From Neoceratodus forsteri (taxonomy: Eukaryota; Chordata; Ceratodontiformes; Ceratodontidae), in the NCBI GenBank assembly GCA_016271365.2, contig CM028132.1, positions 587,209,001-587,273,000 of the forward strand: a stretch of 64,000 bases of DNA, read 5' to 3'. The notes beneath the pieces are model-generated. The model saw only the letters and a program-made list of their open reading frames with translations. It was not told the DNA's origin and ran no database searches. Of the stretch, positions 1-10,712 are shown piece by piece. Each line of letters opens with the position of its first letter. The stretch's first letter is position 1. Both the position numbers and the translations under genes were made by a program.

Positions 1-335
1 GACAAAGACATGTTTGGGAAACCTTTTCTTCTATTGTCTGCTCCCACACCTTACTTACCTCTCTGTTCTGGACTTTTTCCCTATTTGTTTCTCCTAATCT
101 GGCATGACCTCTTTCTTGTAATAATAATGTGATTATTGATATCTCATGACTTTTTGCACAAATGATTTGATATGTATTTGTATATGTTTTCTCGCTCTTG
201 ACACAGCACAAATTGTTGTGTTATCTATGTAACCTTTTTTGTGCTGTACCTAATTGACGTGGAACCTTTGTAAAAGACCCTCTGGCTCAAACGTAGTAAT
301 TCCTAGAACAATAAACTAAACTAAACTAAACTAAT
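1..335 (+). mobile_element. 3' end of an L2-type LINE
   Basis: This is non-coding AT-rich sequence that ends in a short tandem run of TAAAC units at about 309-335. That is the usual layout of the 3' UTR and simple-repeat tail of an L2/CR1-type LINE. No reverse-transcriptase coding is visible, so the copy either starts left of the window or is severely 5'-truncated. The family assignment rests on tail style only and is tentative. Confidence 0.5.
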
Positions 336-1659
336 GATGATACTGTATTACTTGTACTACTTGTAAATTATGGTGCCCCCCTCAGCACCAACCCCTACTG
401 TTGTGTTATCCTGTAGAATTAGGCCACATAGATAAGCAGTATGCAGGCTCTGTTTCTCCCATATACAGGATGATGATCTACTAGGTTTCACAGCTCCATC
501 CCATAGAGGCTGGTATCCCATGAGGAGGGTGCATGGGAAGGGAATATCCATAACGGCGACTTGTTCCATGCTGATTCCCCCATGGCAAAGGGAGGGTAGA
601 TCGACATGATGGGGTGATGGACGAAATGGGTAACAGGATCTCAGTATATGTACGTGCGGGGTGGGGAAATGAGCATGGCGCGTGTGGGCTGGGATGGGGC
701 AGAGGAGCTGTAGGGAGTGGCGCTGCAGTGGGTTGCCAAGCTGTGTCGTGTAGCATCGGGGTGGGTCTGTGGTTGGGGTGAGGTGAGTCTGGGTTCAGGT
801 CCAGGTGCTGGTGCGATTTTTGTGCGCCCAGCCAGATCTTTAAAATTTACATGTTTCCTCCTCCTCGACATGCACCTGCCCCACCGGAGTTGAGGTCCTT
901 TAGAGGGGGGGTGCAGGGGTAAGCCCCTCAAAAGCATTGAAATTTATGTTCCTGGCGCTGTTGTTCTGTGGCGGGGTGTCAGAGTGCAAAACTGGTTTTC
1001 GGCACTCTGACTGCGCAATAACAGTGGTCGCCTTTAGGCTTTTGCCATTATCACATAGAACCTAGGGGGCCTAATGTAAAGGGCAGCTAATCTCTCTACC
1101 ACACTCCATGTGATTTCCCCGACAGCTGACCCTACAGAGCTGTAATACAGAGATTTCAAGATAAGGGGCTTTTTTTGGAGAAGAGACTTATGACTTATGG
1201 CTGATGACCCAGAACTGAGACTTACATCTGGGAACTTATAACCTAGGACCCATGTATAATTTACCCCACAACCCAGCGGAAAGGCATAAGTCAGTATCGG
1301 TTATCAAACTGCCCTGCAACAATACTGCACCTCTACACTCTCCCAAAGAAGTGCTTCACAGCTACCAGGGCATAACTTACCTCCTGGGATTATGTATACC
1401 TCTATCTCTGCCCATAGGCATGCACTACACCACCATCAGTTGCTACCACACCAACAAGCTGGTCACTACTGCAGCCTGATAAGAATAGCACACGATGACT
1501 TAGGCGCTTAAGAGAAATTAACCAATGGGGGTGGTGGTCTTGGCTGGCTTCTACTAGCATCCTGTATGGGCACTTTGGAGCCAACCCTACCCCCCACTTC
1601 TCGAGGGGTGTTCCATGCCTCCATGGACATAAAGTGGGTCTTGCGGAGCAACTGACTGG
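336..1659. other. Unassigned sequence, no supported gene
   Basis: I see no recognisable protein domain, repeat tail or RNA gene here. The short reading frames lack any family motif. The only clear structure is a perfect 10-base inverted repeat (978-987 with 1002-1011) enclosing a 14-base loop. It could be the remnant of an old fold-back repeat or chance. Confidence 0.5.
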
Positions 1660-2134
1660 TTGCATCTTTTGTCTCACCTATTGCACAAATGTGCTGTATG
1701 TGCAGTATATTGTTGTTTTAAAAGGTTCATCACTGGTTTTGTTAGCTACTACAAGGTCTGTTTAACACTGTTACAGGAATACTTTCCTTGTCAGGGTATG
1801 CAACTGGTACATTGGCCCACAGGATACTACCAATGTTTCTCTAACCACAGAGTGCTAGAGTTAATAGTCCTGGTGTACAAGGCTTTCTGCTTGACTCAGC
1901 TGCTCCACCTCCCTCCTCAGAAGCATACTCTGAAGTTGATGTCCTGTTTTAACATACTGCAACATAGTCTGTCGAAGCTACAACCCCCCTCTCATTATAT
2001 TGCTTTTCACTTTTTTTCCTTCCTGAAGTTGCTCAGCCCTTTTTTTTCAAGTGCCCATTATGGCTCCTAGCAAAGGAGTCCCTCATCCTCCTTCTCATGT
2101 TTAAAATTTCTCATATTTAGCTCCTTCTTTGACA
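1660..2134 (+). other. Leader region upstream of the L1-A ORF2 start
   Basis: This stretch has no recognised coding domain. By position it could be the L1-A inter-ORF spacer, since ORF2 starts at 2135. It is pyrimidine-rich near 1985-2050. No ORF1 of this copy could be identified in the window. Confidence 0.3.
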
Positions 2135-2198
2135 ATGGCTGGCTTGATCTGTTACTCATGGAATGTTAAAGGTCTGAACATGCCAGTAAAGAGTAAAA
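2135..2198 (+). pseudogene. L1-A ORF2, N-terminal endonuclease start (fragment)
   Basis: An ATG at 2135 opens a frame whose first residues read MAGLICYSWNVKGLN. That is the signature start of an L1 apurinic endonuclease domain: a hydrophobic beta strand ending in S/T-W-N-V-x-G-L-N, where the Asn is the metal-binding residue. The frame is cut after about 21 codons by the 5' end of L2-1. The likely continuation (frame LTFLQGAKLS...DHESL) lies beyond L2-1 at about 7116. It resembles the L1 FLQETHL strand, but with Gln-Glu-Thr changed to Gln-Gly-Ala, so the catalytic Glu appears lost. Confidence 0.75.
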
Positions 2199-2204
2199 GG
2201 GTGT

Positions 2205-3424
2205 CAGCCAGAAGCGGGTCGCGAGGGCACTGAAAGTCTTGCTCTCCCCCTAAGCCTCCTCGTGGTCACGAGAGCCTGCGGCGCTCTCCCAGGATGGATC
2301 TGTGGAACCCTCACCCCACCCCCCGAAGCCAGAAGGTACGAGGATCGCATGGAGCCTGGAATCAGCTCCTTTGTTTCAGCATTTTGAATTTTGGTGCCTT
2401 CTTCTGCCTAGCTTAGCCCCTGAGGTGCGTGCTATACTGCTGTGCCATGGCTCTTAAAGGCAGGGCAGTCGGCGTAGCACCTTAGATAGTATTTTTTTAG
2501 TTTTCTTTTATCCCCTGTTTTCATTTAAATCCTGATAGTATTCTGCTTTTGTTAAACTGGTTCAAGAAATATATCTGCAGGGTTAGAGTGGAGTCCTCCC
2601 CTTTAATGCTCACTTGCATGAATTCTAGTTAAACTGGACTGTATAAGCGAGGGTTTTACCATCTAGCATCTGGATATTTTTCGCTAAATTATATCTGCGT
2701 GGTTACAGAGATGTCCTCCCCTTTAGTGCTCACTTGTGTGCAATTTAGCTAAACTGGACTGTATAATCCTAGGGCCTTTACCAGATGCTAATTGCACCGT
2801 GATTTAATGTAAAGCATAGTAAGAAGACACAGAACATAGACAAAAACCTTTAGGCTCTAAAATCGGGACAAGCATAAGAACCAAGCTGCTGCACATAGCC
2901 AGGGGAGTAATTCACAAGCTGAAAAGCGCCGGGAGGAGGACAGGCATCAAACAACCTGCTGCACATAGCCAGGGGGGTATTCACAAACTGTTAGCGCCGA
3001 GCACGTTTCACTTAATTGAAACCAGCCTCTTTTTACAGAACTGCTCGAGCAAACCCCCAATCACTGTTAGAATCTGAATCTGAAGCCCTCCTGTACTTTG
3101 GTCTTACCTGCAAAGCTGCTTCGCCCCTCCTGCTGCTCCGCTGTATATATAACCTCTCGCCTTTCTCCCTCCACAGCCAGAAGCGGGTCACGAGGGCACT
3201 GGAAGTCTTGGTCTCCACCTAAGCCTCCTCGTGGTCACGAGAGCCTGCAGCGCTCTCCCAGGACGGATCTGCGGAACCCCCACCCCACCCCCCGAAGCCA
3301 GAAGGTACGAGGATCGCATGGAGCCTGGAATCAGCTCCTTTGTTTCAGCATTTTGAATTTTGGTGCCTTCTTCTGCCTAGCTTAGCCCCTGAGGTGCACG
3401 CTGTACTGCTCTGCCGTGGCTCTT
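2205..3424 (+). repeat. Tandem 5' UTR units of L2-1
   Basis: A segment of about 250 bases at 2205-2453 is repeated with only scattered differences at 3173-3423, giving a unit of about 970 bases. Two smaller duplications lie inside the long unit: about 121 bases (2570-2685 against 2691-2790) and about 70 bases (2885-2930 against 2955-3000). Both copies of the 250-base segment begin at the same CAG-CCAGAAG point. The second is preceded by a pyrimidine tract resembling a splice acceptor. Promoter monomers are the simplest reading, by analogy with tandem-promoter LINEs. Confidence 0.8.
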
Positions 3425-3833
3425 GCCCCGCCGCCCCCACCACCACCCTTGGTCGGCTCTTACATTTATAGGTGGCTGGAAGGTCAGGTGACACAGCCAA
3501 AACCTATCAGCCTAGTTTCAGGTTTGCAGGTTATCACCGCTCACCAGCAGAGGCCGCTAACACAATCCTGCCATTCTGCAAAGCATACCTCTACTTTCAA
3601 ACATGTACTTTTTTCTAATAGCAGTGCTTGCCACGGTTATGCCCCTCACCTCACTACCCCCTGCAAACCAGCCTTTACACAACCCTGCTCCTTGCTTTAG
3701 TCTCTCGCCCTCACCCTCCCCCCGCCAATTCCCAAGGGCTGCCAATTCCACAAATCTACCACTTCGTGGATCATAAGCCCCTCAGTCATTCCCCTGTCCT
3801 TCTCCATGAGATTACCAGCCCTAATTGAGCTAG
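3425..3833 (+). other. L2-1 region between 5' UTR units and endonuclease
   Basis: A frame open at 3416-3700 starts with a proline run and has no recognised domain. It could be a remnant ORF1 or untranslated leader. There are no zinc knuckles, coiled coil or esterase motifs such as those of some CR1/L2 ORF1 proteins. Confidence 0.3.
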
Positions 3834-4640
3834 GTGCTGGCACCCCTCCAAGCCAAACACCTGCCCAGATCCTGTCTCAAACCAAGACCTTGGAGCAACG
3901 CTACTAGATTTCTCACCCTGCTGCTTCTCATGTCAGGGGACACTGAAACTAACCCTGGCCCAATGTCAAATCACAACCATGCGCTTCCTCCGAAGGGACT
4001 TAGCCTACTCCATCTGAACATCCGCAGCCTACTAAAAAAAATATCTGAGCTGCAAGTCACCATTCAAACTCTCAAGCCAGACATCTGCATCATATCCGAG
4101 ACCTGGCTTAAACCTCACCATACGGATGCCTCAATAGCCATTCCGGGGTATACTGTAATCAGGCAGGACCGCCTAGGCCCTAAGAAAGGTGGAGGCATAG
4201 CCATGTATATGTCTACCAGCCTTAATTGCACCCCTGTCCATATCAGTGGCCCGCCCCCCCCAAATTGAAACTAAGCTGATTAAACTCCTGCTGCCACACT
4301 CTTCCCCGGTATATGTTGCTGGCATCTATTCTGCCCCAGCTACTCCTGGCACACCATCATCAATCATCTAGCTGCCTTAAAAACCCTGGCTGCCTCAGGC
4401 GAACTCCTCATCCTAGGCGACGTAAATCATAACTGGCTTGCACCCGCCTGCGCGAAAATACGCAGCAGTGTCAAAGCCCTCAGCCTTTCCCAACTAATTG
4501 ATCAGCCCACGCGTCTAAACCCCGTAACAAGTAACAACTCCCTCCTGGACTGGTCTCTCACCTCACACCCTCACAGAATAATCTTGGCTTCCAGACTCCC
4601 TGAGCGATCATCACATGATCTATATATCTAGGTAAGTGCA
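3834..4640 (+). pseudogene. L2-1 ORF2 endonuclease (APE) domain with N-terminal 2A-like motif
   Basis: The open frame 3834-4268 begins at a non-ATG codon after a stop; the first in-frame ATG is at 3930. A leucine-rich stretch leads into GDTETNPGP (3936-3962), matching the ribosome-skipping 2A core D-x-E-x-N-P-G-P. Endonuclease motifs follow: LLHLNIRSL, the catalytic SETWL strand, and GGGIAMY. After a frameshift near 4262 the domain continues with LLILGDVNHNW (about 4407) and a C-terminal RSSHD that corresponds to the SDH box. The domain nicks target DNA to prime reverse transcription. Frameshifts make this copy inactive. The T in place of V/I at the third core position may weaken 2A activity. 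Confidence 0.8.
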
Positions 4641-6870
4641 CAGACCTACAAACCGCCTCCCTCCTAGGCTGATCCTTACGAGAGCTTACAAATCCCTCTG
4701 CCTCCAATCACTCTTAAATGATATATCACTTGCTGACTGGTCCTTTATCAATCTAGTGCCCTCAATCGACCACGCCTTTGATAAGTTCAGTAAGCAACTC
4801 CTTACCATATGGCACTATCACGCCCACTAAGAAATAAAAGAGTTAGGGATTACCACCTCCCCTGGATATCTGCCTATATAATTAGCAAATGTATAGCAAG
4901 GGATCAGGCCTGGAAAAGTTACAGGAGACTACAATCCCCCACATCTCTGCAACATTACCGCACCCTCTGAAACAATTGCACGAAAGCCATAAGACAGGCA
5001 AAAAACTACTATTTCCGTGACGCCCTCACCAAAAATCTTACTCATCCCTCCAAATTCTGGAAAACCATCAAAACCCTGTTCTCTCCGCCGGCCTAGCCCC
5101 CAACCCCTACCCTAAACCTTCAGGGCAATATCATATCAACCCCCAGCGAAGTTGCATCAGCTTTCAACTCCTTTTTCTCGACTAGCGCCAAATCTCATAG
5201 ACAACCAGCAACCTTGCGCGGCCGCCAACAACCACCGTGCCATTCCTCCGACGTCCTCAAGCACACCCACTCTCTCTGCCACATCTCCGCCGTCCTCAAG
5301 CACACTCACTTTCTCCTTCTGGCCGGTCTCCCCAGCAGAAGTTCTTTCTGCACTATGCTCCCTTGACCTAAACAAAGGCAAGTGCCCTCAAGGTCTGGAC
5401 ACCAAACTCCTCTTCTTATCAGCCCTTGCGATAGCCTCCCCCCTAGCTGACCTACTAAACCTCTCTTTCACCACGGCAAAAATTCCAGCCACCTGGAAGG
5501 AAGCTGTAATCATCCCCCTACCTAAAGGGGGCGACCTATCTGAGCCAGGCAACTACCGCCCTATCTCTCTCCTACCAGCACTGGCCAAGCTGCAAGAGCA
5601 GCTCGTACTCACCCAACTAACACAATTCCTTGACTCCACCTCTTTCTTCACTCCATTCCAGTCGGGTTTTCGCAAAAATCATTCCACCGTCACAGCTCTG
5701 CTAAGGTTCACTAACGATATCTCTTTGGGCATGGACAAGGGCCTTGTCACCTCTGCTATTTTTATTGACTTGGCCAAAGCCTTTGACACTGTGTCCCACT
5801 CTAATCTTCTCTCAAAACTGCAACAAGCAGGCCTCTCCCCACCCACCTTGAACTGGTTCCAAGCCTATCTGTCAGGCAGAACGCAGGCTGTAAAAATTGG
5901 CCCCCACGTCTCCTCCCCGCTCCCAGTGAACATGGGGGTACCCCAGGGCTCGGTCCTGGGTCCCCTGCTCTCTCTATTCTCTTAAACGATCTGCCACTAG
6001 TCTGCTCCAACTCAGCATTGCAAATGTACGCGGATGACACAGTGGTGTACACCTCTGGCCCCTCTACCGATGACACAATGCTATCTCTCCAACGTGATTT
6101 CGATGCTGTACAAACTTGGCTCAGGTCCAACCAGCTGATCCTAAATGCCAAGAAAACCATCTCCATATCCTTCGGCACCCATCCCAAGCTTTCCTGGCTG
6201 GCTGCCCCCCTGTCTTCCACACCCTGGACGGCTCCAACCTTGACTCCTGCACCTCCTTCCGGTACCTCGGAGTTTGGCTCGATCAACACCTTGATTTCCA
6301 TGCCCACATCGAATCTCTACAGAAAAAACTCCACCCTAAATTAGGAGCACTGTACCGACACAAAGGTTCCCTTCCCACCTCTGTTAGGAGGGAGCTAATC
6401 CTCAAAATGATCCTCCCATTTTCACCACGGCGATGTGGTCTACAGCGCTGCCCCTCCATCTACCCTGGCCAGGCTGGACCCCTCTATCACTCTCTGTCGC
6501 TCACTTGACTGCCCCTCCTCCACCCATCACTGTGACCTATACAGAGCCCTCTCCTTCCCATCTTTAAAATCTCGGCGAAACTACACTGTACTAATCTTAT
6601 TTACAAATACTGGTCGATACCTCCCTCTACCTCAGATGTGCTCTATCAACCCAACCACCCCCCGTCTACCCCTCAGAGCTTCTGATCCTAAACAACTCCA
6701 TGTACCCTTCATGCACACCTCTAAGGGCCAAATGGCCTTTATGCATCGACTGCCTAAACTATGGAATGAGCTACCTGCAGACATCAGGCTCTCAGACTCC
6801 CACTGGGCCCTCAAACCACGACTGAAGTCCCACTACTCTGTTGTATGTAACTGCAACCCGCAGATTTAGC
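4641..6870 (+). pseudogene. L2-1 ORF2 reverse transcriptase and C-terminal region
   Basis: Linker sequence (4641-5150) is followed by an open RT frame at 5152-5985. It has fingers motifs (WKEAVIIPLPKGG, NYRPISLLPAL), the FQSGFRKNHST box, FIDLAKAFDTVSH in the palm, and [10 protein letters not shown]. After a small frameshift the catalytic YADD box is intact at 6027-6038. The thumb and C-terminal part continue in shifted frames (LWLDQHLDFHAHI near 6275, LPKLWNELPADIR near 6750) to a stop at 6867-6869. This enzyme copies LINE RNA at the nicked target. At least three frameshifts separate the blocks. The rest of the element, 6870-7093, is the 3' UTR and tail. Confidence 0.85.
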
Positions 6871-7064
6871 TAACATATATAATAAGGTCTTATACCTGCT
6901 GCCTGTTGTCTAACCACACTGTGTACTGTGACTACTGCTAACTACTCTAGACCTAAGTAACACTGTTGTACTGTGACTTTACTGTATCTGTCCTTTGACC
7001 TATGTAACCCCAGGTCGCATCTGGAAATGAGCGGGCCCCGCTCAGAATGCTTATCTGGTAAATC

Positions 7065-7090
7065 GCTTAAATAAATAAATAAATAAACAT
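7065..7090 (+). repeat. AAATA simple-repeat tail of L2-1
   Basis: A short run of AAATA units follows a GC-rich segment that can form a small stem. This is the terminal repeat expected at the 3' end of an L2-type LINE. Confidence 0.75.
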
Positions 7091-7093
7091 ATC

Positions 7094-8781
7094 TAAAGTG
7101 AATAAAAAACCCAGCTGACTTTTTTACAGGGGGCCAAATTGAGCAGGAAGGATCATGAATCACTCCATTTTGTTCCTCAGACCCAGGACCCTGGCAGACA
7201 TGTACGTGTACTTGCATAGAGGTGCACGTCAGGCACTGGCTCGGCCCCCTTCTGCCCCACCTGTGGCATTTCTGCTGCCTCTTCCTCTTGCCTACACTTC
7301 CCACTGGACCACCAACCGGTGGAGTGGAAATACGAGGAGAGCAGACAACCACTCCCTGGATGGGAGAGCTGCCTACCACAGCTCAGTCCAATTCTGACCC
7401 TCCCCCCATGCCGGCTCCCCCCCTCCTTCTTGAAATCTCACCCCCACAATTTGGTCTTCAATTAAATACTGGTCCAAGATTCACCATAAACTAGACACTA
7501 ACCTAACCCCAGTTAAGCTCACACTGATTTGGGGGAACTGTTGTCTCTTCTTGGGGGACAACCAATCAACTGGCTGAGGTGGATACACAAGGGTATACAA
7601 AAAATTGGGGATCTCCTGGCCCCAGGCTCCAACACTGTGGACACTTTCCAAAACCTGGAAACCCACTGGAACCTGCCGACATCTGACTTTTAGAGGTACC
7701 TGCAGATTCGCAGTTCCATGCAGGCCCAACTCAAGAGACTGCCACGTTCAGGCACGCCTACACCCCTTCATTCTTGGCTCTCCAGTCCTAAGGGCTTAGC
7801 CAGTAAAATATACTTGTCCCTGAGAGATAAATGGGAAAAGGCCCTTCATCTCAAAATCACTGATCAGCAGTGAAATGACTGTTGGCATTTCGCGCAAACA
7901 GCATTTAAAGATGCTAGAAGTAAATTGATTCAGAACAAAATATTACATTCCTGGCACCACACCCCTGCTGTGCTACATGCTGCGAGCATCTTAAGCTTGT
8001 CCAAATGCTAGAAATGCAACTCACAAGTAGGAGATTTGCTCCATGTCTTATGGTCCTGCCCTAAGTTGCAACAGTTGTGGGATCAGGTCTGCCTGCTTGG
8101 CTCCAAAGTCCTCCACAAACACATTCCCTGTTCAGCCCAACTGCTGATTTTGGGAATGAAATCCACCACACACCATCTCAACAGTCCAGAACATAGATAG
8201 CTGGTTTTACTCTCCATGCAAGCCAAATGCCTCATTCTTTGTAATTGGAGGTCACATATAATCCCCTTTCTTCAAGAGCTGATGTCTTCCCTCGTCCAAA
8301 CTGGCTCCCTGGATCATCTTTCACATGTAGCGAGCAACACCTTACCAACCCACAAAGTCTACAGGGCACCCTTCCATGCCTACACTGCTCCTAAAACGGA
8401 CAGGCTGAAGTAAGATAAATATTGTACCCTATGTCACATCTATTTTGCCTAGATAAGTACCAGTGAAGTCTCAGACCACGATAATATAACTGATCTACCC
8501 TGTGTGAATCTAGTTATTTAGGACTGTGTAGTAGAGCTGTTGTTTCTTTCTGGATATTGTGAAGGCCGCCATGATAAGTCACCTGCCATATATATGGCTA
8601 TGTCAGATACCTGATCTTGGTGAGTTACTTTTCACATCAGTGTTTTATTATCCATTGTTTGACTTGTTGAATTGCCACATGATAATTCATTCGTTATTCC
8701 ACCCTGCTCTGTTATGTTTTATTTCTTTTTTTTGTTATCTTGGAAATGCTTCAATAAAAGGTTTAACTGTCAAAAAAAAAA
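7094..8781 (+). mobile_element. L1-A, 3' portion beyond L2-1
   Basis: The sequence resumes an L1 interrupted at 2198: first a short endonuclease-like piece (about 7108-7180), then the C-terminal third of ORF2, then a 3' UTR with AATAAA at 8753 and a run of ten or more A's (8772-8781). The central palm and YADD portion of ORF2 is absent. L1-A therefore has a large internal deletion, or these are two neighbouring L1 fragments. The 7200-7490 stretch has no recognised domain. Confidence 0.65.
7495..8415 (+). pseudogene. L1-A ORF2 C-terminal domain
   Basis: Across shifted frames the sequence encodes the distal part of L1 ORF2. It has a W..GI..L.DLL-type block near 7580, a stretch resembling SDFxRYLQIR (about 7683), DKWEKAL (about 7826), and LIQNKILHSWHHTP (about 7925). 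The cysteine-rich knuckle near 8003-8065 reads K-C-N-S-Q-V-G-D-L-L-H-V-L-W-S-C, with the first Cys codon changed to a stop. This domain binds RNA and is needed for L1 mobility. Stops and frameshifts show long decay. Confidence 0.75.
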
Positions 8782-8844
8782 GGTGGGGTGGGTGGAGGGG
8801 AAGCGGGGAAGGGGGGATCTGGGATCTGGGACGGGGGGCAGGGG

Positions 8845-8936
8845 CAATAGATTAAGCTGAGAACCCTGCAATACAGACAGACTAGACAGACCAAATGGTC
8901 TTATTCTGCTGGCTTCATCATATGTTCATATGTAAA
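8845..8936 (+). mobile_element. 3' end fragment of a CR1/Rex-like LINE
   Basis: The segment holds the typical 3' terminal layout AGACTAGACAGACCAAATGG, then TTCTGCTGGC, then a short imperfect octamer repeat (TATGTTCATATG). The same layout ends the CR1 copies at 51361 and 56159. It is an extreme 5' truncation with no coding sequence. Confidence 0.7.
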
Positions 8937-9182
8937 AACAAATTAGACCAGGACCAGGACTGGGACAGAGAAAGGGAGCCAACAGATGGAGGAAGTACAG
9001 TAGGTGTTATTTTTTTAAAGACAAATCAGACAGGATTGGGAGTAGAGGGAACAAAGCCAGCAGAGGGAGGAACCAGGTGGATTATTTTTTTTTTGGTTAA
9101 AAAAGTACTGTATAATGAAATGAGGTTTGGAGTGGAGGGAGCCGTAGAAGGAAGAAGCAGTAAGATTAAAAATAATTCAGTG

Positions 9183-9555
9183 TTTGGTGAACAGTGTATG
9201 TTGCTTGTGTATACTTAAACTTTGATCTGTCTCTATTCCCACCCTCAGCAGAAGTGCCAGGCAGCGTTAGGAAATAGGAGATCCAACACTAACGGTAAGA
9301 AGCGTGTTGGAGGAGGAGCAGGAGGTGGGAATGATGGAGGGTGCTTTAGACAAGCTAAGTGTGGGCTGCTGGGAGAGGCTGGAATTTATTTGAGTTGTGG
9401 GAGACGTTATTCCCCCACACAGAACCTCAGGTAAAGCCCTCCCATTCATTGACTGGTGAATAGTGTACAGTGCTTGTGCATACTTAAACTTTGGCCTTTC
9501 TCTGTTCCCACCCGCAATAGAGGTGCCGGATGGTGTTAGGGAATAGAACCCCAAA
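9183..9555. repeat. Tandem partial duplication with a related copy at 35.5 kb
   Basis: About 105 bases at 9184-9290 recur at 9449-9553 with scattered substitutions, a period of about 266. The intervening block (9345-9432, CTGCTGGGAGAGGCTGGAAT... ) recurs near 35525-35605. The first unit has CCCACCCTCAG before and GGTAAGA after a short segment, which resembles exon borders. No reading frame of a known family is present, so I treat it as an unclassified interspersed repeat. Confidence 0.6.
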
Positions 9556-9559
9556 AAAG

Positions 9560-10017
9560 TGAGATTACCTCTTTCAGCTCATGGAGAGTGTGAACAGTAG
9601 CATGCAGGAGAGGAAAAACCACTGTGGAAGAAACCTCTGAGGAACCGTGGTTATTGAACCACCCGTCCTCTGGGCATACTAAGAGGAGATAATCCTAAAT
9701 GCTGGTCTAATTTTTTCTCCCAAATTAGGACTGTATGTTTCGAAGCATGAAGAGTTCTGTCTTCAGGTGTGGATTGGCCATCAATGAAGATGGTCGCATG
9801 ATCTTTTGTCTCTGCTAATGTCTTTTCAATATCGGTACAAAATCGCTGCCTAACTCAGACCATCCAACCTCGGACCTAGTTTACAGCTACTCCTGCTTAT
9901 CTGTTCTGCATATGGTGATATCCTCTGCAATCCAGTCTTCACTGAGCAGCCACTGCCCAGTAGATTTCTGCCACCACCAGCCCCTTCACTACAAGGGAAG
10001 CACAGGGAGCCACAGCC
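9560..10017 (+). other. Probable 5' leader of L1-B
   Basis: This is non-coding sequence immediately upstream of an L1 ORF1 start. An AAGATGGTCGCATGATC segment at about 9787 is reminiscent of the 5' ends of vertebrate L1s. The element's true 5' end could not be fixed, and no matching target duplication was found downstream at 23341. Confidence 0.4.
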
Positions 10018-10522
10018 ATGGCTACAACCTTGGAAACACATCAGGATACACATCTCCTCGAGATCAAAACTGTGTTCCAGCAACTTCACGGGCAGATGTC
10101 AAAAGTAAAGATTGCTACACAGAAAATAAACACTGACATTATCAGTATCTCTGACAGTCAACGCTGTTGAACAACGAATAGTGGATACAGAGGCCAAATC
10201 AGACTATGCAATGGTGTACATGCATGACCAGGACAGAGCCCTGAGACAGCTATGGGACCATGTCAAGGACCTTGTAAATTGAGCCAGATGCAACAAACTG
10301 CGAGTACTAGGATGCCCGGAGGGGTGCAAGGGGGAAAAATGTGGCAGACTTCCTGCAGCGGACCCTTCCTTAACTCCTCAATTATGCCTGGTCTGGCCTG
10401 CTAGAGATAGACTGTGCACAGCGGCTGCTGGCACCAAAGCCTCCCACCCCAGTGGCTGTCCTCATCCTTGTCCTATCTTAGGCAGATTCTTCCATTTTCA
10501 GGACAAAGAAAAGATCATTCGT
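10018..10522 (+). pseudogene. L1-B ORF1, first half
   Basis: An ATG at 10018 opens a frame with heptad-like sequence (VFQQLHGQMSKVK..., about 10065-10145), the coiled-coil zone of L1 ORF1. Across frameshifts it continues into QDRALRQLWDHVKDL, then NKLRVLGCPEG, which is the NxRIxGLPEG signature of the RNA-recognition domain. It ends in FHFQDKEKII at about 10495-10519. There it is cut by the 5' end of L1-C, and the protein resumes at 16946. ORF1p is the trimeric RNA chaperone that coats L1 RNA. Several stops and indels mark it as dead. Confidence 0.75.
10505..10522 (+). repeat. Target-site duplication, left copy, of L1-C
   Basis: AAAGAAAAGATCATTCGT matches 16946-16963 (AAAGAAAATATAATTCAT) at 15 of 18 positions. 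Both copies encode the same part of L1-B ORF1 (KEKII / KENII), which fits a duplication made when L1-C inserted. Confidence 0.85.
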
Positions 10523-10712
10523 ACAGTGATCACGTGATGCAGGGAACATGGTAGCAGCACTAGTCTGGAGCTCCTGCCTTCCACCTTTCACCACCACTTA
10601 TAATTACTTAAATCGGGAGAATTTCTTAAAATAATGACTGAAACAACACCTCCTGCCTTCAGCGATCAAGCTTTTACTGAAATCTGCATTGCGTTTGGCT
10701 TTATTCACTGCG

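Larger units (their letters stand above)
2199..7093 (+). mobile_element. L2-1: nearly full-length L2-type LINE
   Basis: In order the element carries a repeated 5' UTR (2205-3424), a proline-rich region, an endonuclease preceded by a 2A-like motif, a reverse transcriptase, a C-terminal region, and a 3' UTR ending in an AAATA repeat (about 7065-7087). It is flanked by imperfect copies of a 12-14 base A-rich sequence (2187-2198 and 7094-7107), which I read as a decayed target-site duplication. The element lies inside L1-A in the same orientation. Frames are broken at several points, so it is not autonomous now. RT motifs place it in the L2-like part of the Jockey superfamily; whether it is L2 proper or a sister clade needs a tree. 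Confidence 0.85.

Noticed and set aside
5801..6307. Minus-strand frame of 168 residues
   Set aside because: Antisense shadow of the L2-1 RT, which has clear motifs on the + strand.
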